A stretch of DNA of 64,000 nucleotides, taken from Enorma phocaeensis (GTDB taxonomy: Bacteria; Actinomycetota; Coriobacteriia; Coriobacteriales; Coriobacteriaceae). Below the pieces are notes generated by a model. The model had not been told where the DNA came from and did not search any database. It saw only the letters and a program-made list of their open reading frames with translations. Made by a program: the position numbers and the translations under genes. This document shows, piece by piece, positions 26,856 to 35,608 of this stretch. Numbering within the stretch: position 1 is the stretch's first letter; each line of letters starts with the position of its first letter. Where the stretch lies: the NCBI RefSeq assembly GCF_016901575.1, contig NZ_JACJKQ010000005.1:1-64000 (forward strand), given 5' to 3'.

Positions 26856-27584
26856 ATGTCGCTCGACATGGGCGGGATCATCTCACAGATGGGGGTGGTC
26901 TCCCTTCCGATTCTCTTGGGGTATGTCCTGCACCGCCTCGGTATTCTCGGCGGCGAGTTCGATCGGAGGCTTACCACCCTCGTGCTCGACATCGCGCTGC
27001 TGTATGCGGTGATCGCAAGCGTTCTCGGCAACGTCTTTATGTTTACCGTCGGCGCGGGCATGTTTCGCACGCGCGGTCTCGCTCGGGCGGCGGATGCCGG
27101 GACGAGGCCTCGCGCCGGGCGTGCTCGTCGGCTTGCCTCGGTGCTGGCGAGCCTGAAGACCCCGACGATCGTCGCGGGCGTGGCGACGCTGGTGTTGGCT
27201 CTTGTGGGGGTGAGCGACCTGGGGATCGTCGGCAGCGCGATGTCGGTGGTGGGGCAGATGTCGACGCCTGCCGCGCTGCTGATCGTCGGCTCCTCGCTTG
27301 CCCAGTACGACCCTCTCGAGATGGTCAGCAATCCTCATTCCTATGTGGCGGTGGCATTTCGCCTGCTCGGTATTCCCCTTGCGAGTTTGTTGGCGCTGCG
27401 CCTGCTCGGCGCGGAGAGCCTTGCGACTGCCGTTATCGTTTTGGAATGCGCCATGCCCGTCGCAACGAACGGAACGCTCTATTGCGTGCAGAGCGGCATG
27501 GATGCATCGCCTATGATGCAGGTGACGTTTCTGAGCATCGCCGGCTCTATTGCGACGGTTCCCCTGGTTGCCCTTGGCATGTAG
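26856..27584 (+). CDS. AEC-family (auxin efflux carrier) transporter with internal deletion
   Basis: Predicted organic-acid permease of the AEC family, 242 residues against the usual 300-320. The N-terminus (ISQMGVVSLPILLGYVLHRLGILGGEFDRRLTTLVLDIAL) and the C-terminal half (LVGVSDLGIVGSAMSVVGQMSTPAALLIVGSSLA...) are normal. Around residues 48-51 the sequence jumps from helix 2 to what is normally helix 4-5 (YAVIASVLGNVFMFTVG). About 80-90 residues with two or three helices are missing in frame. The frame is open, so it was scored as a gene, but a working carrier is unlikely. Confidence 0.7.
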   Translation: MSLDMGGIISQMGVVSLPILLGYVLHRLGILGGEFDRRLTTLVLDIALLYAVIASVLGNVFMFTVGAGMFRTRGLARAADAGTRPRAGRARRLASVLASLKTPTIVAGVATLVLALVGVSDLGIVGSAMSVVGQMSTPAALLIVGSSLAQYDPLEMVSNPHSYVAVAFRLLGIPLASLLALRLLGAESLATAVIVLECAMPVATNGTLYCVQSGMDASPMMQVTFLSIAGSIATVPLVALGM

Positions 27585-27669
27585 GCGCGCGGACGTGTCG
27601 CGCGGAGGGGCAGCTCGGCTTTTTGTTTGGCGTGCCTGCCAACAAGCTTGTCTATCGCGTTCATTTATA

Positions 27670-27690
27670 CAAGGTTATCCAATAACCTTG
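27670..27690. promoter_or_regulatory. Operator-like palindrome upstream of the Fic remnant
   Basis: CAAGGTTAT-N3-ATAACCTTG is a perfect 9-base inverted repeat, 27 bases before the ATG at 27717. A related half (CTTGTCTATC) occurs twice nearby. It lies in AT-rich DNA and looks like the binding site of an autoregulatory repressor, as is common for Fic or toxin-antitoxin genes. Confidence 0.55.
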
Positions 27691-27716
27691 TCTATCTATG
27701 CTTTAAACGCGAGGTT

Positions 27717-27965
27717 ATGATGGGCTTCTACGAGACCGAGTACTGGTTGAACGATACATGGGGCTATCGGAGACGCGATCGCATGTCGGGCGCGTACCAC
27801 CCTTACGTCCCTGATTCTCTCACTGGTCTGCAGATCTCCCTGCGGCCGGCGACGGCCGCGGCGGTGGCGTCGGCGCAATCGGATGTCGAACTGCCCGATG
27901 CCGAGGCGAAGCATATGCATCGCATCGAGCCCCTCGCGCGCCTGCGCCAGCAGCAGGGGGAGTAG
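27717..27965 (+). pseudogene. Truncated Fic-family protein (N-terminal part only)
   Basis: An 82-residue frame whose middle (GAYHPYVPDSLTGLQISLRPATAAAVASAQSDVELPDAEAKHMHRIEPLARL) resembles the N-terminal Fic_N domain of Fic AMP-transferases. In intact relatives this is followed by an RSEAxASSxIEG segment and the catalytic HPFxDGNGR motif. Here the frame ends RQQQGE-stop and no Fic core appears in the 150 bases before hypE. GAGG precedes the double ATG (27717/27720). Probably a decayed gene. Confidence 0.6.
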
Positions 27966-28115
27966 CAGCCGCCAGGCTCAGGCGACCGATTCGCTCAGCA
28001 AGGTGATGAACCGGTCAATGGGGGCGGGCCGCCGTCTTCGCGCAGCCAGACGCCAAACGAGACCGGATCGATCGATCCTCACCATCCCCGTGGTTTCGGT
28101 GCTGCTTGGCGCCTG

Positions 28116-29141
28116 CTAGCAGATCCTCGGCAGCTGCTCGCCTACGAGCATGTCGAGGATGCGCGTAGAGCCCCAGGGGGTGCGCACGAGCACGCGCGGC
28201 CTTGCCGCGGGAGCAAGCTCGCTCACGCGTCCGATGATCGCGGCGTTCTCGCCATAGCGGCTTGCGCGCATCGCCTCAAGTGCTGCGTCCGCCTCGTCAG
28301 CCGGCACGACGGCGACCATCTTGCCCTCGTTGGCGACCTGCAGGGGGTCGTAGCCAAGCATCTCGCATGCCGCTTGAACCTGCGGCAGCACAGGGACGGC
28401 GTCCTCGTCGACCTCGATCTCCACATTGCTCGCCGCGGCAAACTCGTTCAGCGTGCTCGCGAGGCCGCCGCGCGTTGGGTCGCGGAAGCAGCGCGTGCGG
28501 GGAGCGGCGGTGAGGACGGCGGCGATGAGATGGTTGAGGGGCGCCGCGTCGCTCTCGATGGTGGTCGAGAACGCAAGGCCTTCGCGCTGGCTCATGACCG
28601 CAATGCCGTGGTCGCCCAGCGTTCCCGAGACGAGGACGACGTCTCCCGGTCGGCACGCGCCGCCAGAGAGTTCCACGCCCTCGGGCACCTCGCCCACGCC
28701 CGCCGTGTTGATATAGACGCCGTCGACCCCGCCGCGTTCGACCACCTTGGTGTCTCCCGTGATGATGCGAACGCCCGCCTCCTCGGCGGTCTTCGCCATG
28801 CTGGAGCAGATGCGCAAGAGGTCGCCCATGGGGAAGCCCTCTTCAAGGATGAAGCCGCACGAGAGATAACGGACGTGCGCCCCCGAAGTCGCGACGTCGT
28901 TTACTGTGCCGCACACCGCTAGGCGGCCGATGTCGCCGCCGGGGAAGAACCGCGGAGTCACCACGAAGCTGTCGGTGGACATGGCGATGCGGCCGGTGGG
29001 GGCGAGCTCGGCGACGCCGGAGTCGTTGCCGACAAGCAGCTCAGGCGAGCCAAACGCCTCAAGAAAGACCTCGTCGATAAGGCGCTTCATCATCTGCCCG
29101 CCCGAGCCGTGGCCCAGAAGAACGGTGTTGTCGGTTACCAT
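28116..29141 (-). CDS. hypE: Hydrogenase maturation protein HypE
   Basis: Cytosolic AIR-synthase-fold enzyme of 341 residues that dehydrates the thiocarbamate on its own C-terminal Cys to the thiocyanate used as CN ligand of the NiFe centre. The start GHGSGGQMMKRLIDEVF and the nucleotide-binding loops are typical, and the sequence ends PRIC, the required terminal Cys. The ATG follows AAAGGAG. It is last in the hypF-C-D-E string and partners HypF and HypC-HypD. Confidence 0.95.
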   Translation of the reverse strand: MVTDNTVLLGHGSGGQMMKRLIDEVFLEAFGSPELLVGNDSGVAELAPTGRIAMSTDSFVVTPRFFPGGDIGRLAVCGTVNDVATSGAHVRYLSCGFILEEGFPMGDLLRICSSMAKTAEEAGVRIITGDTKVVERGGVDGVYINTAGVGEVPEGVELSGGACRPGDVVLVSGTLGDHGIAVMSQREGLAFSTTIESDAAPLNHLIAAVLTAAPRTRCFRDPTRGGLASTLNEFAAASNVEIEVDEDAVPVLPQVQAACEMLGYDPLQVANEGKMVAVVPADEADAALEAMRASRYGENAAIIGRVSELAPAARPRVLVRTPWGSTRILDMLVGEQLPRIC

Positions 29142-29193
29142 GTGCGTCTCCTTTGTCGTCGCGCATGTGCGCTGTGCCCTGGATGCGTCCGGT

Positions 29194-30363
29194 CTATGCG
29201 CGATAGCGGAAGTATGCCGCGCAGCTGCCTTCGCTCGAGACCATGCAGGGGCCTATCGGGTGCTCGGGTGTGCAGGCGCGCCCGAAAAGCGGGCAAGAGG
29301 TAGGCGCGATCGCCCCGCGCAAGACGTCTCCGCAGCGGCAGCCGCGCTGCTCCTGTGTGGGCTCGATCTCGACGTCGAAGCGCCGGCGCGCATCGAAGCG
29401 GGCGTATTCGTCACGGATGGCGAGCCCCGACGACGGCAGCGTGCCGAGCCCGCGCCAGGTGGCGTCGCAGGTCTCAAAAACGCGGTCGACCATGGCGCGT
29501 GCCACGGGATTTCCCTCGGCGTTGACGCCGCGGCGATAGGCGTTCTCTATCGCCGGCTTCCCGCCGCGCGCCATCTCTGCCAGCAGCAGGATGCTCTCCA
29601 GAATGTCCACGGGCTCAAAGCCGGTGACCACGCCGGGGATAGAGAACTCGTCGACCAAGAACCGATAGGGGGCGAGCCCCGTGATGGTGGAAACGTGCCC
29701 CGGCAATATGAAGCCGTCGATACGGGTCTCGGGGTCGTCGGCAATGGCGCGCAGGGCGGGAGGGGTCATCTTGTGCGCGCTCATGACCGAGAAGTTGGCA
29801 AGGCCTCGCGCCGCCGCGTCCAAGATGGTTGCCGCAATGGTGGGCGTGGTGGTTTCAAAGCCTACGCCGACAAAGATGACGTCGAGTCCGGGGTTGTCCT
29901 GGGCGAGTCGCACGGCGTCGAGCGGAGAGTACACGATGCGCACGTCGTGCCCCGCCGCCTTCTGCGCGGCGAGCGAACTCGTCGAGCCGGGCACGCGCAT
30001 CATGTCGCCAAAGGTCGCTATGACCACGCCGTCCAGCTTTGCAAGGGCGATGATATGGTCGATGTCCCGATTGGCGGTCACGCAGACCGGGCAGCCCGGG
30101 CCGGAAAGCAGATGGAGCCCGGGGGGCATGATCGAGCGGAAGCCATAGCGGCCGATGCTCATGGTGTGGGTCCCGCAGACCTCCATGAGGTTGAGCTCAC
30201 GGTCTCCCACGACCGATGCGATGCGGTCGATGAGCTCGCGCGCAAGGGCGGGGTCGCGGAAGGCGCCAAGGTCTATGGCGCGCGGCGAGATGTCCTGCGT
30301 GTCGCAGGCGCCGCGATGTCGGCTCGAGTGCGGCCCCGTGCCGTGAGAGCCCCTGTCCGTCAT
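29194..30363 (-). CDS. hypD: Hydrogenase maturation protein HypD
   Basis: Fe-S scaffold protein of 389 residues on which, with HypC, the Fe(CN)2CO unit of NiFe hydrogenase is built. Diagnostic segments are MEVCGTHTMSIGRYGFRSIMPPGLHLLSGPGCPVCVT, GFETTTPTIAA and a C-terminal Cys cluster (GCRCGDVLRG...CPLFGRACTPEHPIGPCMVSSEGSCAAYFRY) for the 4Fe-4S cluster. The start overlaps the hypC stop by four bases (ATGA), implying coupling. Confidence 0.95.
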   Translation of the reverse strand: MTDRGSHGTGPHSSRHRGACDTQDISPRAIDLGAFRDPALARELIDRIASVVGDRELNLMEVCGTHTMSIGRYGFRSIMPPGLHLLSGPGCPVCVTANRDIDHIIALAKLDGVVIATFGDMMRVPGSTSSLAAQKAAGHDVRIVYSPLDAVRLAQDNPGLDVIFVGVGFETTTPTIAATILDAAARGLANFSVMSAHKMTPPALRAIADDPETRIDGFILPGHVSTITGLAPYRFLVDEFSIPGVVTGFEPVDILESILLLAEMARGGKPAIENAYRRGVNAEGNPVARAMVDRVFETCDATWRGLGTLPSSGLAIRDEYARFDARRRFDVEIEPTQEQRGCRCGDVLRGAIAPTSCPLFGRACTPEHPIGPCMVSSEGSCAAYFRYRA

Positions 30364-30695
30364 GCCAGGGCTCCGGCCTGGGCGGCGGCCTGGGCGGGCT
30401 CTGCTTGAGGGACGCCGCCGTCCGCTACGGCTTCTGCCGCGCTTCCAAAGGGCACGACGCCCTCGAGCTCTTCGCCCACCAGCTCGGGGATCTCCTGGAA
30501 GATCTCAAGCGTGAGGCGCGCCTCCTCGGGGTCGATCACCTGAATGCCAAATCCGGCATGGACAAGCACATAGTCGCCCACCTTGGCGTCTGGGGTAAGT
30601 GCGACCGAGATGTCGCGCTGCACGCCCAGCATGTCGACGGTGGCGGTTGCGTCATCGCGCAGGGCGACGATCGTTCCTGGAACGGCAAGGCACAT
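30360..30695 (-). CDS. hypC: Hydrogenase maturation chaperone HypC
   Basis: A 111-residue HypC/HupF chaperone. It begins MCLAVPGTIVAL, with the essential Cys2 that holds the iron unit, then GVQRDISVALTPDAKVGDYVLVHAGFGIQVID. The last 35 residues are an Ala/Pro/Gln extension, since most HypC proteins are 75-95 residues. The start at 30695 follows AAGAAGGAT; upstream in-frame residues are not HypC-like. A TACTAT -10-like box lies on this strand at 30766-30771. Confidence 0.93.
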   Translation of the reverse strand: MCLAVPGTIVALRDDATATVDMLGVQRDISVALTPDAKVGDYVLVHAGFGIQVIDPEEARLTLEIFQEIPELVGEELEGVVPFGSAAEAVADGGVPQAEPAQAAAQAGALA

Positions 30696-30807
30696 GAGCG
30701 ATCCTTCTTCTTGTGGCGGGCGTGCGCTGCGATCTGCGCCGCCGCCCGCATCATTTTTCCCAACGATAGTACCGCTCGCACACCATGTGGGCAAATGCCC
30801 GGGGATC

Positions 30808-33489
30808 CTAGCGGGCAATCTCCTGTCCGCGCGTGGCGGCGAGCCGTGCGCGGGCGACGGCCGCCTGGCCAAAGGATATGCAGCCGTCGTTTGTGGGGAC
30901 GAGCTGCGGCACGAGCGGCCGCAGCCCCTCGGCGCGCAGGAGCGTCGCGGTCTCTTGCAGGAGCATGCGATTCATGAAGACGCCGCCGGAAAGCACAGCA
31001 TGGGAGACCTGCTCGCGGGCGGCTATGTCTCGGGCCAGCGACGATGTCAGGCGCGCGACGGCATGGTGCACGCGACGGGCGATGACCTCGCGCGCCTCGC
31101 CGCGGGCAAGGTCTGAGAGGGCGGCGTCGAGCATGGGCGCGGGGTCGATCTCTATGCATCGGGGGGCAGCCGCCTCGTTCACAAGCGCCCTGCGCCGACG
31201 CGTCGGCTCGTCGGGCGTCTTTGTGGGCACGACATGCAGGTCAAAGCGATAGCCTTCGCCCGGCTCGCAGGATGCCCCGCGCCATGCCGCCGCCTCAAGC
31301 TCAATGGCGGGCTCGCCCTCGTAGGTCGCGATGCCGCATACGCCCAGCAGCGCCGCCACGGCGTCAAGGAGGCGCCCCATGCTGCTGTTCTGCGGGCTGT
31401 TGATGCCGCGCTCGATCATGGTCGAGGTGATGGAGCGCTCCTGGTCGGTCATGGTGCCGAGCAGCAGGGATGCGCCCGGGTGCTCGAGCAGTCCGCAGCG
31501 CATGAGCAGCGAGAAGGCGTTTCGCCGGGCGTCGCGCACGCTCGTGGCGCCGCCGGGGAGCGGCCAGGGGGTAAGATGCGCGAGGCGGCTGAAGCCCTGG
31601 AGGTCTGCGAGCAGCAGCTCTCCGCCCCAGATGGTGCCGTCTGTTCCCGCGCCGGTGCCGTCGAAGGCAATGCCCAGCACGCGCTCTTCGGGAGCAAGCG
31701 CTCCCGTGGCGACGGACTCCGCCATGACGGATGCGACATGCGCGTGGTGATGCTGCACTTCGATGATTGGAAGGGCGTGGGATGCCGCCTCGGAGCGAGC
31801 CCATTGGCTGGCGAGATAGGTTGGGTGCAGGTCGCAGGCGAAGGCGGACGGCTGCAGGTCGAAGAGGTCTTCAAAGCGGTGGAGGGCGCCTTGCCACGCG
31901 TCGAACGTCGCGGCGTTCTCGATGTCGCCGATATGTTGGGAGACGAAGCACGAGGCGGTGCCGTCTGGACGCTCGCGCGTGAGGGCGAGCGTCGCCTTTT
32001 GCTCGGGGCCGCAGGCGAGAATCGATGGCAGGCCTCCGTCGGCGGTACCGAGCGGGACGCCGGGCAGCTCGAGCGGCCGCGGGGCAAAGCCGCGCGCCCG
32101 ACGCACCGGTGCGACGAGCTTGTCCATCACGCGTGCCACCGAGTCGTCATAGCGCGAGAGGATCGCGCGGTCGTTGCCCAGCAGGGCGTCGGCGAGACCT
32201 CCTTCTACCAGGTGTTTCCAGGCAAGGGCGTCATCGGTCTCGATGGGCTCCTCGCTCACGTTGCCGCTCGTCATGACGAGGGTACGGACGCCCCGGCTCG
32301 CGCAGGCTGCGAGCAGCAGATGTTGAAGCGGCGTATAGGGAAGCATGACGCCCAGCTCCGGAAGGTCGAAGGCGACCGCGGGGGCGACGTGCGCCCTGCG
32401 GTCGCTGCACGCCCCGTTGGCGGCGCGCACCCTGCCGGCGGCGCATGCCCGGTCGGCATCGGCACACTCCTCTAAGGGGCCCCCGGGGGAGGGGGCGGCG
32501 GTCCTTCCCACGCGAGGGGCGTCGAGGGCCCTTCTGCGCAGCAGGACGATGGGCCGGACGGTGCCCTCGAGCAGCTCGCGCTCGGCGCGCCCCACGTGGC
32601 AGAGCTCCTCGGCGTCATCGATGCCGCCGACCATGACGGCGAGCGGCTTGTTGCTGCGGCGCTTGCGGCGGCGCAGCTCGCGCACGGCATCGTCGTTGCC
32701 GGCGTCGCAGGCCAGGTGAAAGCCTCCCAAGCCCTTGATCGCCACGACGCCGCCTTGGGCGATGAGTTCGGCGCAACGGCCGATGATGGCATCGCTTTCT
32801 TCGAGCGTCCGCCCTGCGGCAGGCGCTTGGTTTTCGCCCGACTTCTCGCGCCAGGTGATGTGCGGCCCGCACTCAAAGCAGGCGTCGGGCTGCGCGTGGA
32901 AGCGCCGGTCAAGGGGATCGGCGTATTCGGCCGCGCAGGCGTCGCACATGGGAAAGGCATCCATGGAGGTCGCAGGGCGATCGTAGGGCAGCGACCGGAT
33001 GATGGTGAAGCGCGGCCCGCAGTTCGTGCAGTTGATAAACGGGTAATGATACCGTCGGTCTGCGGGGTCGAAGAGCTCGTGCAGGCAGTCGGCGCAGGTG
33101 GCGATGTCCGGTGAGACGAGGGTGGTGCGCTCGGTGCTTTCGTCGGAGGCGATGATGCGAAAGAGGGGGCGCGCCTGCCGGTCGCCATCGAACGGCTTCG
33201 TTGTCGCGTCGGCAGGGGTGCCGCCCGCATGCTTGCCGGCATCGCCTCGCGGGGCAAGCTGCTCCACCAGCACGTCCTCGATGCGTGCCGCTGCCGGCGC
33301 GTCGTCGCGAAGGGCGGCGACAAAGGCGTCGAGCGCGCGGTCGTCGGCGACATGGGCCTCGATATGCACCCCGTCTCCGGCGTTGAGCACCCAGCCCGCG
33401 ACGCCGCGCTCCACCGCCTCGCGATACACGAACGGGCGCATGCCCACGCCCTGGACGATGCCTGTGATGTGGATGCGCGCGTCTCTCAT
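30808..33489 (-). CDS. hypF: Carbamoyltransferase HypF
   Basis: A large multidomain enzyme (893 residues, usual about 750) that turns carbamoyl phosphate into the carbamoyl group transferred to HypE. Order: acylphosphatase domain (IVQGVGMRPFVYREA), two zinc fingers (C132/C135, C154/C157; C182/C185, C204/C207), YrdC-like domain (230-420) and Kae1-like domain with VQHHHAHVASVMAE. Extra length comes from a linker at about 79-108 and an Ala/Arg/Cys-rich insertion of about 48 residues (322-369) inside the YrdC part. It starts 8 bases after nikR. Confidence 0.94.
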   Translation of the reverse strand: MRDARIHITGIVQGVGMRPFVYREAVERGVAGWVLNAGDGVHIEAHVADDRALDAFVAALRDDAPAAARIEDVLVEQLAPRGDAGKHAGGTPADATTKPFDGDRQARPLFRIIASDESTERTTLVSPDIATCADCLHELFDPADRRYHYPFINCTNCGPRFTIIRSLPYDRPATSMDAFPMCDACAAEYADPLDRRFHAQPDACFECGPHITWREKSGENQAPAAGRTLEESDAIIGRCAELIAQGGVVAIKGLGGFHLACDAGNDDAVRELRRRKRRSNKPLAVMVGGIDDAEELCHVGRAERELLEGTVRPIVLLRRRALDAPRVGRTAAPSPGGPLEECADADRACAAGRVRAANGACSDRRAHVAPAVAFDLPELGVMLPYTPLQHLLLAACASRGVRTLVMTSGNVSEEPIETDDALAWKHLVEGGLADALLGNDRAILSRYDDSVARVMDKLVAPVRRARGFAPRPLELPGVPLGTADGGLPSILACGPEQKATLALTRERPDGTASCFVSQHIGDIENAATFDAWQGALHRFEDLFDLQPSAFACDLHPTYLASQWARSEAASHALPIIEVQHHHAHVASVMAESVATGALAPEERVLGIAFDGTGAGTDGTIWGGELLLADLQGFSRLAHLTPWPLPGGATSVRDARRNAFSLLMRCGLLEHPGASLLLGTMTDQERSITSTMIERGINSPQNSSMGRLLDAVAALLGVCGIATYEGEPAIELEAAAWRGASCEPGEGYRFDLHVVPTKTPDEPTRRRRALVNEAAAPRCIEIDPAPMLDAALSDLARGEAREVIARRVHHAVARLTSSLARDIAAREQVSHAVLSGGVFMNRMLLQETATLLRAEGLRPLVPQLVPTNDGCISFGQAAVARARLAATRGQEIAR

Positions 33490-33497
33490 CGTGCGGC

Positions 33498-33938
33498 TTA
33501 CAGCTCGAGGCTCGTGTCGGTGGCGGCGCAGGTGAGCTCTCCGTGCTTTACGCCGCGCAGCCCCAAGAGCTTGTCGGCGAGCTCGTAGACGCGCGATCCC
33601 TGGCCGCGCAGGGCAAGGATCTCAAGGCAGTTGCTATGGTCGAGATGCACGTGCATGGTCGAGACGATCTCGTGCGTGTAATCATGCTGGACTTCGTCGA
33701 GCTTGCGGGTGAGGTCCCCGGTGTGGTGGTCGTAGATCATGGTGAGCGAGCCGATCACCTGCGCCTCGGGCGTGCGGAGCTCGTCGCGCACGAGCGACGA
33801 GCGAATGAGGTCGCGGATGGCTTCGGACCGGTTGGCGGTGTCGCTGCGCCGGGAAATCTGCGCGTCGAAAGCCCTGAGAAGGTCCTCGGGCATGGCGATG
33901 GAGAACCTCACGAGGTCCCCTGCGTTGCAGGAGCCCAT
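33498..33938 (-). CDS. nikR: Nickel-responsive regulator NikR
   Basis: A 146-residue ribbon-helix-helix repressor with an ACT-like Ni2+-binding domain. The DNA-binding part is LVRFSIAMPEDLLRAFDAQI...NRSEAIRDLIR. The nickel ligands are visible: His in YDHHTGDL, the His-x-His of STMHVHLDHSNC and the Cys five residues later. It heads the hyp genes, fitting nickel control of hydrogenase maturation. I find no nickel transporter in the window. Confidence 0.94.
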   Translation of the reverse strand: MGSCNAGDLVRFSIAMPEDLLRAFDAQISRRSDTANRSEAIRDLIRSSLVRDELRTPEAQVIGSLTMIYDHHTGDLTRKLDEVQHDYTHEIVSTMHVHLDHSNCLEILALRGQGSRVYELADKLLGLRGVKHGELTCAATDTSLEL

Positions 33939-33941
33939 GTT

Positions 33942-34190
33942 CTACACCAGTCGAACGGAGCCGACGGAGTTGTGGTCCGCCTCGATAGCGTCCTCGTAAC
34001 CATCGAGCGCCCGGCGCGCCTCGTCGAGCGCCTCCATGGCGGCCTCGAGCTTGCCCCCGATGCGCTCCATGTCGAAATTCTCCGTGGCGTGGAGCAGGCT
34101 GTGGCTCCAGTCGCGCGCAAGGGCGATGGCGTCGTCGACCTGCTTGACGCTCATGGCGAGCTGGCCCATGTTCATTCCCACGTCGTGCAT
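33942..34190 (-). CDS. Small helical protein heading the nikR-hyp cluster
   Basis: An 82-residue protein starting MHDVGMNMGQLAMSVKQVDDAIALARDWSH, predicted as two long helices, rich in His and Asp/Glu and without Cys. The ATG has an AAGGAGG site and the gene ends three bases before nikR, so it is in the same operon. It begins with Met-His but lacks HypA's zinc Cys motifs and conserved Glu3. A His-rich metal or hydrogenase accessory role is conceivable; family not recognised. Confidence 0.75.
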   Translation of the reverse strand: MHDVGMNMGQLAMSVKQVDDAIALARDWSHSLLHATENFDMERIGGKLEAAMEALDEARRALDGYEDAIEADHNSVGSVRLV

Positions 34191-34202
34191 GGTGCCTCCT
34201 TG

Positions 34203-34268
34203 GTGTGATGAGACGCCCTCGGCGTCTTCGCTGTGCTGATTGGGCCTAAGTGTACTACCTCATCGCAC
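34203..34268. repeat. Inverted repeat in the leader of the nikR-hyp cluster
   Basis: GTGTGATGAG (34203-34212) and CTCATCGCAC (34259-34268) are reverse complements with one mismatch, 46 bases apart, and flank the likely promoter of the cluster. They do not match the enterobacterial NikR box. The rest of the gap to 34494 shows no gene. Confidence 0.35.
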
Positions 34269-34494
34269 GGGCTTCTCGGCGGACCGTCAAGGCGGGCGGC
34301 AAAGTTTCGCGACGGGACCCTCGCGCGGCAGGCGGTTGGTGCAAGGCGGGCAGGTGCGAGCGGGCGAGCGTCCTATACAGCAAACGGCGACCCCGTGGGG
34401 CCGCCGTCAAGGAAGGGGGCAGATGTCGTTTGCCGGAGTGCCGGGGCGCGAACCTTGGCTCGGCGCTGGCGCTCGGGGGCATCGGGATGCTGGC

Positions 34495-34815
34495 CTACAG
34501 CGCCTTTTCAAGCTCTGCCATGAGACGGGCCTTCGGCATCGCACCGACGGTGCGCATGGCCTCTTTGCCGCCCTTGAGCATGACGAGCGTGGGGATGGAC
34601 ATGACGCCATACTTCATGGCGATGTCTTGGTTGTCATCAACGTTGCACTTGGCAACCTTGATCCTGCCGGCGAGGTCGTCGGCAAGCTCGTCGACGATCG
34701 GCGAGAGCGTGCGGCAGGGTCCGCACCAAGGTGCCCAGAAGTCAATGAGGACGGGGAGCTCTTCGGTGAGCAGGGAGTCGAACGTGGCTGCGTTGACTTC
34801 GGTGATGGTTGCCAT
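34495..34815 (-). CDS. trxA: Thioredoxin
   Basis: A 106-residue thioredoxin with the WCGPC active site (Cys31, Cys34), the cis-Pro in SIPTLVMLKGG and normal length: cytosolic disulfide reductant. The ATG at 34815 has an AGGAGG site. Upstream on this strand a TATAAC -10 (34864-34869) is immediately followed by the palindrome GTCACCGAAGTGAC (34850-34863) over the transcription start, a possible repressor site. Confidence 0.95.
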   Translation of the reverse strand: MATITEVNAATFDSLLTEELPVLIDFWAPWCGPCRTLSPIVDELADDLAGRIKVAKCNVDDNQDIAMKYGVMSIPTLVMLKGGKEAMRTVGAMPKARLMAELEKAL

Positions 34816-35023
34816 GGTTCCTCCTATGGGTATCGGCAGTACCGGGAATGTCACTTCGGTGACGTTATACCCAACTCGACCCGGCGCTTGCACTGCTGCG
34901 GTGACCATTGTTCGCCCACAAGCGCTGCGGCCGCCCCGCCCCGCTCGCGGCGGCCAAGTCACGCCGCTCGCGGCGTGTCGATGTGTCCCGGCGTACAATG
35001 GCCACAACGAGAAGGGGGCCTAC

Positions 35024-35608
35024 ATGTATGTGACATCGCACGACAGGAGCGAGGCGATCGTGAGCGCGACCAGGCAAGAGCTAGAGAGCCTGGCAAAGCG
35101 TGGAGTCGTTGCCCAGGGAAACGCCTTTTCGTCGATCGTTCTCGTGAAAGGCGAGCTCAACGCCGACGAGCGCGCCGGCGGGTCTCTGCTGGCCGGTGCT
35201 GACGGGACCGCGTTGCGCGCCGCCCTCGAGCGCCTGGGATATGCGCCTGAGGATTTTTGCGGGCTGGCTGCCGTTGCGGGTGAGGCGGAGCCGGGCTTTG
35301 CCGCCGCCCCTCAGTTCGAGCTGCTCCCCGCAGAGGTGTTCCGCGAGGCTGTCGAGGCGCTCGATCCCGAGGCGGTCGTGCTGCTGGACGATGTCGCCGC
35401 GCATGCGATGCGCGAGGCCTACGCGGACGCCCTGGCCGTCATCGAGGACTTCAACGCGGCGATGCTCCAGCCGGGGCTGGTGGTGTCGGTGCTCGGTCGC
35501 CGGGTGCTTGCGCTTGATGGCTTCGAGGCGTCGCTGTCCGACCCGCGGGCAAAGCAGCGCATGTGGGCATATCTCAAGCAGCTGCCTCCCCAAGGTGCCC
35601 CCTACTAG
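35024..35608 (+). CDS. Conserved-looking hypothetical protein
   Basis: A 194-residue acidic alpha/beta protein starting MYVTSHDRSEAIVSATRQELESLAKRG. It contains FSSIVLVKGELNADER, GYAPEDFCGLAAVAG and LDPEAVVLLDDVAAHAMREAYA, and ends LKQLPPQGAPY. No signal peptide or membrane helix. A TACAAT -10 box at 34994-34999 and an AAGGGGG ribosome site support the start. It stands divergent from trxA. I do not recognise the family. Confidence 0.75.
   Translation: MYVTSHDRSEAIVSATRQELESLAKRGVVAQGNAFSSIVLVKGELNADERAGGSLLAGADGTALRAALERLGYAPEDFCGLAAVAGEAEPGFAAAPQFELLPAEVFREAVEALDPEAVVLLDDVAAHAMREAYADALAVIEDFNAAMLQPGLVVSVLGRRVLALDGFEASLSDPRAKQRMWAYLKQLPPQGAPY

Noticed and set aside
33942-34190. hypA identity for the small gene before nikR
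   Set aside because: It starts Met-His as HypA does, but there are no zinc Cys pairs and the length and helical character do not fit.
34203-34268. NikR box upstream of the hyp cluster
   Set aside because: The inverted repeat differs from GTATGA-N16-TCATAC in sequence and spacing, so I list it only as an inverted repeat.
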